Origin: Sodiomyces alkalinus F11
Taxonomy: Eukaryota > Ascomycota > Sordariomycetes > Glomerellales > Plectosphaerellaceae
Direction: 5' to 3'
DNA: 64,000 nucleotides
Assembly: GCF_003711515.1 (NCBI RefSeq)
Contig: NW_021167085.1
Span: 435,649 to 499,648 of the forward strand
The position numbers and the translations under genes are program-made. The notes under the pieces were generated by a model. The model made no database searches. It was not told where the DNA came from and worked only from the letters and a program-made list of their open reading frames with translations. How positions within the stretch are numbered: the first letter of the stretch is position 1; each line of letters starts with the position of its first letter. Below are positions 11,311 through 22,319 of this stretch, in pieces.

Positions 11311-11841
11311 ATGGCTAGTATCCAGATCCCTCTCGACGCCCTGACGTCGCGCTTCAACTTTCAGGACCGCTTCTCCAGCCTGTCTTCCACCACCTTTGGC
11401 GGCCGCTTCTCGAACCTGAGGCCCATCTCCGAGTTCCTCGACTTCAAGCGTGTCGCCAAGCCCGCCAACTTTGGCGAAGTCCAGTCCCGCGTCAACTACA
11501 ACCTGAGCCACTACTCCAGCAACTATGCCGTCGTCTTCGCCATGCTCAGCATCTACGCGCTGCTGACCAATTGGCTCCTCTCGTTCGTCATCATCCTCGT
11601 GGTTGCCGGCATGTACATCATTGGCCGCCTGGACGGCAGGGACCTCGAGATCGGCACCTTCCGCGCCACGACGTCCCAGCTCTACACGGGTCTTCTCGTT
11701 GTCGCCGTGCCTCTGGGCCTCATCGCGTCTCCCTTCTCGACGCTGCTCTGGCTCATTGGCGCATCTGGCGTGGTCATCCTCGGCCACGCTTCGTTTATGG
11801 ATAAGCCGATCGATGAGGCTTTTTCCGGGGAGGCGGTCTAG
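11311..11841 (+). CDS. PRA1/Yip3 family prenylated-Rab acceptor
   Basis: A small integral membrane protein that binds prenylated Rab GTPases and acts in ER-Golgi traffic. It is a single exon of 176 residues, close to the family norm. The N-terminal 60 residues carry the typical amphipathic RPISEFLDFKRVAKPANFGEVQSRVNYNLSHYSSNY sequence (cut here to RPISEFLDF and NYNLSHYSSNY). Two hydrophobic hairpins follow, about residues 74-106 (NYAVVFAMLSIYALLTNWLL onward) and 127-160, split by the short polar loop RLDGRDLEIG. The C-terminus is acidic (DKPIDEAFSGEAV). The start is supported by a strong context and full family length. The next gene on the same strand begins within about 90 bases of the stop, so its leader and this 3' UTR must overlap or abut. 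Confidence 0.93.
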   Translation: MASIQIPLDALTSRFNFQDRFSSLSSTTFGGRFSNLRPISEFLDFKRVAKPANFGEVQSRVNYNLSHYSSNYAVVFAMLSIYALLTNWLLSFVIILVVAGMYIIGRLDGRDLEIGTFRATTSQLYTGLLVVAVPLGLIASPFSTLLWLIGASGVVILGHASFMDKPIDEAFSGEAV

Positions 11842-11925
11842 GTGGTCGGCCGCGAGCTCCCAAATTCGCGCCCCCATGGGGAAGACCATCGCGGCGCAGG
11901 CGGAGGACAAGGGGAGGAGACGAAA

Positions 11926-13307
11926 ATGCGCACAGTGGGGTATGGGATACGGGTGGTGGTAGGGTCGTCGGGGAGGTCGGCGAAGACGACCACGACGACG
12001 ACGATTCGGATACGCAGGGCGTTGGTTTATCATCTTCGACATCTAATAAGCGGTTCGTTAGCGATCCGCTCCAGTTTACGGGTATAGAGCCGGGTGACCG
12101 GGCTGGGCACGTTGTGCGGAGAGGCTACGCCTACGAGGATTCGGGCGACGAGGACGAGGACGAAGACGACGAAGACGACGACGACGAAGACGAGGACGCT
12201 TCTTTAGTGGACTCCGACGACGACGACGAGTACGGAGACGGAACACAGCTGGCGGTGGCAGACAAGGAAGAGGCCTTGGTCCAGGCGGCCCTGGCGCGCA
12301 TTCGACGTGCGCAGGAACGTGGCAAGCAGGAGGTCAAACTCAACAAGCAGGAACTTGCCGCGCTCGAAAGGCGGCGGAGGCGGCTGCAGGAGGAAGAAGA
12401 GGCCAGGCGGGCCAACGAACGAAAGAAGCGGAAGCAAAAGAAACAGCGCATCGCCATACCTCTCTCACAATTGGATCCGACCGCCACAATACCCAAGAGA
12501 AAGAGCCAAAAATCACCTGCTGGCTCCGACGACAACCTTCACCGGCACGCGTCTCCGGCCAACGTGGTGGAAACGCAGCAACGGGGACCGTTGCCTCCCA
12601 TGGGCTACTTCCCGCCCCCAAATACGGCCGCACGCAGTCGGCCTCGGTCATCCACATCGGCCTCACAGCGGCCACCATCCCGGGCCATGGAGGAGCATGG
12701 CTCTTCACCTCTGCAACATGCGTACCCTCCGCCGCCGGCGGGTGCGCCCATTTCCCACCGCCACGTCTCTGACACGACGAGCTCACGGCCTCGCTCATCC
12801 CGAAGCTCCCTGCCGCCTGAAGAGGCATGGGTGCCCCACATGTCCCCAGCATCTGCCGCCACGGCCACGGCCACTGCCGCATCTTCCGGGCCCAGAACCC
12901 GCTCTTCCGTGGACCCGTTCGCGTTCCAGACGGAGGGCCCGCGCGCGCCGTATTCCTCCGGCGCTGGGGCCGTCTCCCAGAGACACACCCCGAGTCCGGC
13001 AGAGTCGCGACGAGCTTCAATCGTCCCTGCTGCAGCTAGGGGCGGCAGGGGCTCGCGCAGGCCCAGTCCCGACCGCCCGGAGACGGACTCGGCCAGCGAG
13101 ACGAGCGACCCGGACACGAGCGACGATCTGGGCAACGGCGTACAGATTGTGGAGCCGCCCAGGCGGGGGAGGAGACGGGAGGAGATCATCGTGGAAGAGG
13201 AGCCGGCACCGTCCCGGCGGTCGTCTCGGAACAAGAAACCGGTCAATCCGTCGCCGGTTAAGAAGAAGTCGTCGTCGAGCAGTGTGTGGAAGAAGAAGAA
13301 GAAGTGA
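11926..13307 (+). CDS. Acidic, coiled-coil, Ser/Pro-rich protein of unknown function (5' end uncertain)
   Basis: A continuous frame from about 11842 to the TGA at 13305-13307 encodes a fungal-looking protein I do not recognise. In order: RFVSDPLQFTGIEPGDRAGHVV near 12051-12116; an Asp/Glu tract of ~40 residues (12135-12240); a charged helix with coiled-coil character (RIRRAQERGKQEV to about 12440) ending in a basic KKRKQKKQR patch; then a long Ser/Pro/Arg-rich disordered region with RPRSSRSS motifs and a lysine-rich tail (SVWKKKKK). The coding frame has no ATG above 12114. The model offered starts at the ATG at 11926 and removes an intron 11940-12016 (donor GTATGG, acceptor ACGCAG), which is phase-consistent but lacks a clear branch site. 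Composition suggests a nuclear or nucleolar protein; the function is unknown. Confidence 0.6.
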
Positions 13308-14274
13308 GGGTTCACTGTTGAAAGTAGTAGTCCTCGTCGTCCCAAGCCTAGCGGTTCAGTTATCTCAGCATGCATCAGTCGGTTATAGAGTTTTTTCCGT
13401 TTCTTATTATTATTCTTCTTCTTTATAATTTTTAACAAGCGTGTGGATCTTGTGGCCTTGCCTTTTTTAAGCTGGAACAGTCTTGACGTCTGGTATATAT
13501 GAACTTTTTACTCGAGACTCGAGGGCTCCGTACCTTGGGCAGTACCTACCGTTGTGCCTCCGTTGTCCAATACCAACTAAGGCAATGGCGCTATCGTCAC
13601 CCAGCCATGGTGTTGCACTCAAAAACGTACCACTACACTAAAAGGGACTTATATAGGTAGGCAGTTCAACACATGGTGTTGACAGTTGCTGTGTACGTAC
13701 CGTATGTATGTTGTACTCCGTACTCCAAAGTCCGAGTTTGCCAAGACGATGTCATTTCTCGTACCTCAGGTAGGATAAAACAGGCCTAGCGTGGGAGCTC
13801 ACCCCAGGACTCTTCTCTTCCCCAGCCTCCGCTTTTTCCGTGTCTCGGGTTCAACCAGCAACTCTGATGGCAGTTCGAAAAGACCGACTTGCATTATCCA
13901 GGGCTCTCTTCCCCATTTTACACTTCTATTTTATTTTCTCTATGCAACTCATCACTCGCATTCACCTTGCATCGAAACCCACGTTGGGTCGGCATCACCC
14001 CTTCAATCAATTGCGAGCGCCGAGCCCCGATGCCCGGTGGGGGACTTTGAGATTATTCGCTTGAGAGCTTCCTGAGCTGTCCCTTCGAACCCGCCGATTT
14101 TTTTTTTATTTTTTTTTCCCAAGGTTGAGCGAGACCAAGACCACCTGTTTCAGCCAACCATTCGAAGGAACAGAACCATTACATTCCAACACCAGCTACC
14201 GATTTCCCGAATTGCAAAACCACATTCCAGACGGCCGGAGAAAGACGAAGCGAACCTCGAACGATAACCAAATC
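13308..14274. other. Intergenic region and leader of the next gene
   Basis: 967 bases without a supported gene. It contains TACTCCGTA-type microrepeats at 13712-13730 and A/T-rich tracts at 14098-14120 just before the next start. Confidence 0.5.
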
Positions 14275-15092
14275 ATGGGGTTCTTCGACTTTGACGGCGG
14301 GAGCGTCCTCTCCACCCGCTCTTCCCACTCGCACCGCAAGTCCAAGTCGTCCAAGCCCAAGCGGCATCGCGGCGAACGGGGTCGCTCGCCTCGTAGCCGG
14401 TCCACCTCGGTCGGGCGGCGCAGCGTCTTTGCGGGGGGGTCGGTGTTCGGGGGCGAGGAGTACGAGAAGGGAAACGCCTCGCGGTCCAGTTTCTTCGGGA
14501 TCCCGAATGCCAGTCGGTCGAGCTTCTTTGGTTTCAGTGCGTTGCGCCTCCCCCTTTTGTTTTCCTCCCTTTTTTTTTTTTTTTTTTTTTGTTTTTTTGC
14601 AAATTCTTTTTCCCCCTGCTACGTGCGACTAACACCGAGTCATCCACAGGCCGGCCGTCCTACTACAAACGCTCCCCGCGGCAAGGATACCTCCACAAGG
14701 CGAAGAAGATCGTGCGGCGACTGTGGCGCGACCTCGGGCGCTACGCCAAGGAACACCCCATCAAGGTGATCATGCTGGTCCTGATGCCGCTCATCACGGG
14801 TGGGTTCCTGACCACGCTGCTGGCCAAGTTCGGCCTGCGGTTGCCCAAGACCGTGGAGCGGCTGATCGGCGTGGGCGCCCGCGCGGCCTCGGGCGATAGC
14901 CTGGGGTTCATGAGCGAGGCGGTCCGGTTCGCGGGCGATTCGTTTGGGGGGAAGAGCAACGCTGCTGCCGGGGCGAGGAGCGTGAGCGTCGAGAGGGGTC
15001 GGGATGGCGGGTTGCAGTGGGAGCGACGGCGGGAGGAGAAGGATTTCGATTGGGGGAATACTTTTAGCGAGGTGGCTAGGTATTTCAGGTGA
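14275..15092 (+). CDS. Small basic membrane-anchored protein, function unknown
   Basis: Two exons, 14275-14536 and 14650-15092, give 234 residues. The intron has donor GTGCGT, a long T tract and acceptor CCACAG; the split codon is Ser, giving FGFSRPSYYKRS. Residues 1-90 are Ser/Arg/Lys-rich (SHSHRKSKSSKPKRH) with two copies of an ASRSSFFG motif. The second exon has a conserved-looking block, GYLHKAKKIVRRLWRDLGRYAKEHPIKV, followed by one hydrophobic span at about 124-147 (VIMLVLMPLITGGFLTTLLA). The C-terminal part is mixed charge and ends FSEVARYFR. I know similar fungal proteins only as uncharacterised. A tail-anchor-like or single-span protein of an inner membrane is likely; partner and process are unknown. 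It converges on the YbjQ-type gene 263 bases downstream. Confidence 0.82.
14571..14597. repeat. Poly-T tract in intron
   Basis: A run of about 20 T with one G inside the 113-base intron of the preceding gene. It serves as a long pyrimidine tract. Confidence 0.75.
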
Positions 15093-15355
15093 GTGTGTGA
15101 GAGCGTGTGGTTTGCTGGAATGGAGGCAATTTTGCGTCATGGCGATACTTATTGCACTTCCACAAAAGACTGGACGAAGGAGGGTTTCGCAAAAGACAAG
15201 GTAATGAATGACGACGAGAAACGCGAAAATAATTACCATAGAACTCCGATTCAATTTGGGTATTTTACTATCGCGCCCCTTTATGATATTTCCACAAAGC
15301 CTTCCACAAGACTTCCACAAGACTTCCACCACACGACTTGTCACATCTTTCGACA

Positions 15356-15927
15356 CTACAGCTGCGTAGCAACAGCATCGCTCCCTTCAATCTTCTCCAC
15401 GACGCAGGCGGTGCCGTAGCCACAAAGCTGGGCGAACCCCTCCAGGTTGCCGCTGTCGAAGCGGAGGCAGACGACGGCGTTGCCGCCGCGCTGCTTGGTC
15501 TCGGCGACGACGCGCGAGATGGCGTCGTTGCGGCCGTTGTACAGCATGGAGGTGAACCAGCGCAGCTCGCCGCCGGCGATGGACTTGAGCACCATGCCCA
15601 GCCCCGCGGCCCAGTTGCGCGAGCGGACGGTCAGGCCGTACACGACGCCCAGGACGCGCACGATGCGGTACCCTGGGATATCGAACATGGCTATGTACGA
15701 AGTCTGTTAATATTTTTTTTTTCTTTTTCTTTTTTTCCCCGCTAATATATGATGCGATCATGCGTCTCCCCTTTATTTGCTTGGATTTCATGAAAGGGAA
15801 ACCCACTGGTTGTGATGACGCCTTCGGTTTCGGTGAAGCAATGCAGGTCGGACAGTTGAGGAGGGACGTGGGCTACGTTCCCGGGTTTGTTGTCCGACTT
15901 GGTATCTGACTTGCGGCCGGACTCCAT
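15356..15927 (-). CDS. YbjQ/UPF0145 family protein
   Basis: Two exons, 15927-15807 and 15690-15356, give 151 residues. Splicing (donor GTGGGT, acceptor CATAG) joins EGVITT to TMFDIPGYRIV, restoring the family signature, an Ile/Thr strand followed by GYRIVRVLGVVYGLTVRSRN. Later hallmarks are GGELRWFTSMLYNGRNDAISRVV and GGNAVVCLRFDSG, ending in GYGTACVVEK. Members form small ring-shaped oligomers and are often annotated as heavy-metal-binding or YbjQ; their biochemical role is not established. The ~45-residue N-terminal extension (MESGRKSDTK) is hydrophilic and has no targeting signal that I can see. The short bacterial-style domain in a fungus is normal for this family. Confidence 0.9.
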
Positions 15928-16447
15928 AGTGACGACGTTTTCGGAGATTGGTTAGAGAGTGGAATAAATTGACGCCGGAGGCCTATGTTGTGTTGATGGA
16001 GGTCTTGCGTCTGCGAGGTGCTTGCTACTGCGACGCGATCCGAATAGAAGCCCTTGTGCAGATGCTAGTCGCGATAATGATATTGGGAGAGACGTCGACG
16101 ATGATAAAAGGAATGTCTCCTCGATAGTAATACCACCTCAAGACCAAGGTTGTCCCCCTTTTATACCTGTGTCCATTTCGCTCCATTTCCCACTTTCATA
16201 CTCATCCAGTGACTGCTAAAAGTCTAAACTAGTCCGTTCAAAAGATCCCAATGTGTTCTAGCCTTGCTGGACATTCACTCCATGCATGAAGTGGTACAAG
16301 TCCCCGGCAGCTCCCCTTATCATTGGCCCGGCATTGAGGCCAGCATACGGAACGCGAAGCCGGGGAACGGGAATTTTTGGGCCGATTCCATGAATCAAAC
16401 CCCGGTGTACGAAAACGGTACCCCGGAGCCAAGTGGGGAGTCCCGGG

Positions 16448-16481
16448 GGTGGCCTCGGGGGGCCTCGGGGGGCCTCGCGTC
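16448..16481. repeat. GGCCTCGGGG tandem repeat
   Basis: Three near-perfect copies of a 10-base G/C-rich unit (GGCCTCGGGG), flanked by CCCGGGGGT and CGCGTCATGAGG. Confidence 0.8.
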
Positions 16482-18065
16482 ATGAGGCCCAAGGGTCCCC
16501 CAGGGTGCCGCTTTGCCGGCGCTTGCGACGGCGGAGCGCGCCGGGGGAGGTGTATATAGATCGTGCATACCTCGTACGACTTCTTCGTCAAAAGAACGTC
16601 CATTTTTGGCACGTCCCTGGCCAGCTGACCCTCTTGATCCCCGCTGCTCCCCCGTTCGCTCCCGTCTGCCCTGCCACGTAGGTGTCAGCACGTGCCCTAT
16701 TCGGATGCCTCGACCAGGGTAAGCTACAACGTGTGGGCGAAGGGGCAAGGCGGGTTCTGCAGATCATCGTCATAAGAAAGTTCGGTGAACTAGAAGAGAC
16801 TGATAAGACATCATCTTGGAATCCTCGTCCGGATAAATCCTGCTTAAATATGGGCTGAGCGGGATCTGTGAAAGAAACCAAAACGGAAACGCGTGAGGGA
16901 ATGGAACTCGGCCGTAAAGATTACGTTACGTAACTCTTCGGAATCTGTTTCGGTGGGTGATTGCAGAGTCCAATTGGAAGGCCAAATAGAACAGGTACCC
17001 AATCTCTGAGAAGGCGTACCTGTAAGAACCTACCTACCTGAGGGGAATCGAAGCAGAAGCAGGAGGGGAGGGGTGTTAGTGAGGACGACGGGAGGGGGGG
17101 GCCCCATTGGTTGCCTACAATACTGGGAGCTAAGGTAAGGTACCTAGATAGTATACATACCTTAATTAGACTGCCTTGCGGGTGGGTTCGCAAAGGGTCG
17201 CCCAGCACTTGATTATCGTGCACCCGTGCTTCTGCTGCTCGGACTAAGTAGCCGGGCGAAGGAAGGGTGGCGCTTGGGATCCGATCTGCTTTTCTTCTTT
17301 CGGTTGAATTGGACTAGGTAATTAATTGCTTCATATCTAAGTTTCGAGGATCGACTTGACATTAGGTACCTAGGGTCGAGGACCAAGTAGGTACAACGTG
17401 ATTACGACCAAGTAGGAAGGCCGGGGTTCCCCGAATGATCGGCAAGAGCACCTGAGACCCATCTTCACCAATCATTCGGAGAGAACATTTGTACAGTGAC
17501 ACCGAAAGTTGTGGGCTGCTTGGGAAGAACAACCCATGAATGGTCAGACAAGCGATGCCCTGTGGATCCTTCCCACGTGGGAAAGAAGACTCACTTTGGT
17601 CCTTGGTGGGTCTCTCCTTCCGAGCCAAGAACAAGACCCACCCGCCAAAGATCCAAGGGCCAAAGACCGAAGACCAAAGACCCCTGGACCACACCCGGAC
17701 CAACAATGGATGTCAACCCAAGACTGCACTCCACACGGTCCACGGTCCACGGTCTTGATTCTTCGGTCTCTAGCATCTCTGCGCTCGCTCGGTTCACTGA
17801 TGGCATCCCCGTCCAAGTTCATGTCTGACATTCCTTAAGCGACGGAAAGGATGCCGGGCGGGGGTCATGAACATCCCCCTTCGCTAGACCCCTACGAAGC
17901 AATCGATGCTAGAGTCCTCGAGTCCTAGGCCCTGGTTTTCGAAAGACCTCATGCCATGACGTCAATTTGGGGGCCAGCATGGACTTGATGGAGTGTTCCA
18001 TGGCCCCAAACGTAGGGTAATCTGTGCATACGAATGGTTCACGCTCTTACCGAACGATTTGCTGG

Positions 18066-18097
18066 TTCTGCAGTCCGCAGTCCGCAGTCCGCAGTCA
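18066..18097. repeat. GTCCGCA tandem repeat
   Basis: The 7-base unit GTCCGCA is repeated about four times in the spacer upstream of the Zn2Cys6-like regulator. Confidence 0.8.
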
Positions 18098-18548
18098 GCC
18101 TATATTACGTCGCCGCCAGCACACCCTCACACCCACCATCCCATGTTCGGCACAGGCACGCTGCATACAATATGAGGCTGGCTTGCTAGCTCATGCAGAA
18201 GCAAAAACTACGAGAAGGGTCTCAGCCTCCTTCTACCTCCCCCAAGACACACCGCCGAATTCGGAGCAGGCGCCTCATAAACACGCGACGTCCCCTATCC
18301 GCCAGGTCTACGGTTCTCTCGTGTTTTCTCCTGCTTTCCGCTTCCCCCCCTTCTTCTCTTGTTACTATCGACTTTGAAGGGTCGGAATATCTTCAACCGT
18401 CGAGGACATTGAGACGGGTCATCCACTCGGTCGAAATCAGGACTTGGACTTGACTTTGGGACTCGCCGCTCCGTCATAACGGAACCCAACCCGGCCATCG
18501 GTCCCTCCTCGTTATAGTCACAGGCATACTCCGTCTTGGTCGACGAAC

Positions 18549-21479
18549 ATGGCAGATGCCTTCCTGAACAGCCCGAGCATGCATAGCGATCCAGACCTGG
18601 ACCTGGACCTGGACCTGGACCTGGACCTGGATCTCTCCGACCCCAAGTTCAGCCATGACTCTATTTCTGCTCAATGGTTCGTCCCGCAGAGGCCAGACAG
18701 ACCCGCCGAACAGTCTCCCACTCAATTCCAATCTTCATCCCAGTCAACAACTTATCCGGGCCAGCAACAGCATCAACAAGCTCCCTGGTCGTGGTATCGC
18801 GTCAAGAAAGACGATGAACTCGACCCCAATGCCTCGGAAACCAATCTCGAGGCTTCCTTGTCGTGCCTCGAAATACCCGTCCCAACGACCTTCCCCACCG
18901 CTTCCGATGCAGCCAACCTCAGGACGAACCCTCAGATCATAATAGAGTGAGCCAAACCACGACTCCCAGTCCCCCCTCCGCGGCTGTACAGGACAAGCTA
19001 ACAGTCACTTACTTGTATTTTCCGCAGTGAGTTTGCCAAGGACGTTGATGCGACCTGCCAAGCCTATTCGGACAGCAACAGCAGGCTCGACGAGGAGCCG
19101 TCAACTAGCCCACACTTGTCGTACCCTTCTTATATTGGGCTTGGTAGCAGCAGCTCTCTCCATGGCCCTGGCGCCGTCCCCTACTCTGCATCGCACACTT
19201 TCCCCCGCGCCGACAGCCAGGCCAGCTCGCAAATGCATGATGAGACGGCTTCCATCGCCAATAGCCCTTCTTCCATCGGTGACGGCGCTCATCACGACAC
19301 GGCCGCCGACGCCCCCAGCTATCTGGCAAGCCCTGTCACAAGCTTCTCAGACCGATTGTATTCCACCAGTGCTCCCCTGCTCCGAGGCCATATCGCGCCC
19401 CAGTCCCGACCGGGTACCAAGTGCCCCTGGTTGAGCATTCAGTCGACGTCGACAAGCGAAAAGTCGAACGGGACAGCGGATTCGCACCCGTTCTATCCGG
19501 ATCAAGGGACCCAGCAGGCTCACCAGGCTCACCAGGCTCATCGGATTCGCCCACAACCAACACCACTGAACACACGGGATGTGCCCAGGTCGGTCTCGCA
19601 GGAGAACCCCCCCTTTTCAAGTCTTTCCCACAAGAGCTCTTCCCAAGAAGATGGCGGCGGTATGTGGACGGGTCTTGCCGACACGTCCATCCAACTGGGC
19701 CCCGCTCGTGAGCTCTTTGGAACATTCAACTCGCCCCCACTTGGCTCGTTTGATCACTCCCAGTCTTTCTCCCAACCAGTATCGCCTACTGTTTCCATGG
19801 CGGGGGGGCTGCCCATGACCCGAGACTGGAGCACACAAAGCCATTCGACCGCCGCTTCGCTTGATGTCCCCGCGCCCAGGCACACCCACAACTACAGCAC
19901 AGGAACGAAGCCCATACCGATCCTCAATCATCGCCCCAGGTCACGACGAACCTCTCATCCCCGCAGCTTCCCCATTGCTACATCCCCGTTCAAGCTGGCA
20001 AGGCACGAAAGAGGGAAGCGTAGGGGCCCAATGCAGGCAGAGGCGCGAGATGCTGCTAGGAAGACGAGGCAGTCAAAGTCTATATGCATTCGCTGCAAGC
20101 TTACCAGGCAGTCGGTGAGTTCTGGTGGGCGTTTTGGCAATCTTGGCGGTTTTCTGACCCAGCCGGACGAGACGTACTGACACTTCTACTGCGCAGTGTC
20201 AACGAACGGACGACGCCCCCGACGGCCCCTGTGCCAATTGCGGGAAACTTTCGGTGAATTCCAAGTGGCCAGGTCCGTGCATCCGGGCCTGCTTCGACGA
20301 CATTGTTCTCTCAGGGGGGGTGGATTTTATGGGTAAGGTTGTCCCCTGCCCCGTGAACGTGACCGTCTTCAGGTCTTCCAGCGCGTGTTTTCTGACAAAC
20401 AAAATATAATCAGCTCAACGGATCGTTCATCACATTACTCCCGACGGCATGAGGACCATGCGTTGGAGACTGGCTGAGGCCTTTGACGTCGACGAACTGC
20501 TCCGGTTGCTGGACGAAGCACGTCCCCGGTTCAACGTGAGAATCAAACAAGGGGCGCAGTCAGTGTACGTATTGAATCTCGACGAATGCTTCGCGTACCT
20601 CAGTCGCGTCCACGAAGGACTCCAGAGTTCTGGGCACGAGCGCAATCTGCGAAGGTTTCTCGACCAGGACATGCTAAATGGGGAGCCCAAGGGCCATGAT
20701 TGGACGTCTCTGGTGCTCGACTGCAGCTTACAGTCTGACAAGCTAGTACGTGGATCCTTTTTTTTTTTCTTTTCTTTCTTGACGACGCTCATCCGTACAC
20801 GCAAAAACAGCGGTTACTACCCCTGCTAGGGCAGATGACGGGCCACGCCACATTCTACTACGTCTCCAAGACGCAACGGGACGCGAGCGGGGCGCCACTC
20901 GAACGGATGATGGATGCTACGTCGTTAACGGAAGCGACGTACGTGAAACTGGCGGCATACCTCGTCCGCATCGTCAACCGCAAAGCCGAGGTGGACGGCT
21001 TCACGCAGCTGAAAAGCCAGCTCTACGCATCGTACTCGAGCGAGACGCCGGTCCACAGCCTGGTGGCCCTGCTCACGGGGCTAGGACGCATCTTGACGGG
21101 GCTGCGATGGCGGGTGAATTGCTGCGGCCTCTTGGCCGGCGGCGACGAGAACACCACCACCACCACCAGCGGGGAAGACAGGGCCGAAGCGCTCGCGGAT
21201 CCCGGGCGCGGGTTGGAGCTGTGCCGGGTGCTGTATTTTTATTTTTACAGCGTGTGGCGTCGCATCCTCTCCAGAGGTTTGGCCGAGGATAGCGAAGAGC
21301 TGGTCGATGGGGAGTGGACGCGGCACCCGGAGGCGACGGTGTGGGATGCGTTCCCTGGGGTCAACGGGGAGGTCAGCGGGGAGAGTTTCCTGGGATTCGA
21401 CGTGTGGATGGACCAGGGACGGCAGTCGGTGTGGCAGTCTGGGGCGGCGGAGAGGCTCCTGGGCGGTGCCAGGTCCTAA
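18549..21479 (+). CDS. Atypical Zn2Cys6-type transcription regulator
   Basis: Five exons, 18549-18946, 19028-20114, 20197-20332, 20414-20745 and 20811-21479, give 873 residues; all junctions are GT-AG and phase-consistent. The N-terminus carries an Asp-Leu dipeptide repeat (about 16-29) encoded by GACCTG repeats. A long Ser/Pro/Gln-rich region follows. The Cys cluster lies at 486-523: C486-X2-C489-X6-C496-X10-C507-X2-C510-X12-C523, and exon 2 ends exactly between C489 and C496. The first five spacings fit a Zn2Cys6 binuclear cluster; the last (X12, then PCIRACF) is longer and is typical of a Sordariomycete subgroup in which the cluster sits mid-protein. The C-terminal 350 residues are helical and of unknown role. 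It is probably a nuclear DNA-binding regulator; no target is suggested by its neighbours. Confidence 0.8.
18592..18633. repeat. In-frame GACCTG repeat encoding Asp-Leu
   Basis: About seven tandem copies of the hexamer GACCTG/GATCTC encode the DLDLDL segment near the N-terminus of the regulator. The near-identical codons point to recent slippage expansion. Confidence 0.9.
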
Positions 21480-22319
21480 TCGGCGTCATCCCATCCTACC
21501 ATTTTTTCCCCCTCATGATAGACGACAAGGGAGCTTACGGGACAGGAAACGGTTAAAGATAGATTGCATTTTGGGAGGAATCAATTGTTAGAGGGTTTAC
21601 CTGGGGGAGTTTGGGACAGCTCGTGTGGTTTTTGTTTCTTCTTTTTGTTTCTTATTCTTTGCTTTTTCTTCTTCTTACTTTTCGTCCTTATTTTCCTTAT
21701 TTTTCTTTCTTTCTTTCTTTTCTTTTTGGCTCTATGGAGAGCGATTGGGTTGGCTGGGGCTGAATGTAAAATATCACCATGTCTTTAGACTATGCACTGC
21801 CTGCCGATATTCGATATTCGAAGGGGCATTGAGGAGTTGAACGTAAAATGCAACACGTAGCAAAAGCCGACAGGGAGAAAGAAAAAAAGATCATTTCCTC
21901 CATGGTGGGTGATGTGATTCGTTATCTACCTCTGTAGAGACCGAAATGAAAGAAATGGCCCTCGAAAGAGGAGTGCGAGAGTAGGTGAAAATATACGATA
22001 TGCAGAACGTCCTGGTCGATCCGTCGATCCGTCCATGCCCTTCCAAGAATCGCAGCCGGTGCGCCGTGTGACGAAAAGCCAAATAGCCCTCAATTCAAAC
22101 CCCCAACGCTATTGCCGCCATGCTATTGACCAAGGAGAAAAAAGGGGGGGAGTTGGTTGGTCAATCTCGTGAAAAAGAAAAAAAGAAAGAAACCCTCATC
22201 CTGCCAAAGGTGAAGAGAGCGGGGGAAGAAAGAAGAAAGTAAGATCGTCCATCGTTGACTGCGTTCAACTCGTCACCCTGCCTGGGCCCTTTGGCCTGTC
22301 CACGGAGATATCGGGGGGG
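21480..22319. other. 3' spacer between convergent genes
   Basis: 840 bases between convergent stop codons. A C/T-rich tract at 21640-21730 follows the regulator. No supported gene. Confidence 0.6.

Larger units (their letters stand above)
15928..18548. other. 2.6-kb spacer without a supported gene
   Basis: No ORF here has a recognisable domain. It holds GGCCTCGGGG tandem copies at 16450-16480, GTACC palindromes near 17140 and 17365, a repetitive AAGACC/GGTCCAC stretch at 17640-17760, and a GTCCGCA repeat at 18066-18096. It likely carries the promoters of the YbjQ gene and of the regulator at 18549. Confidence 0.5.
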
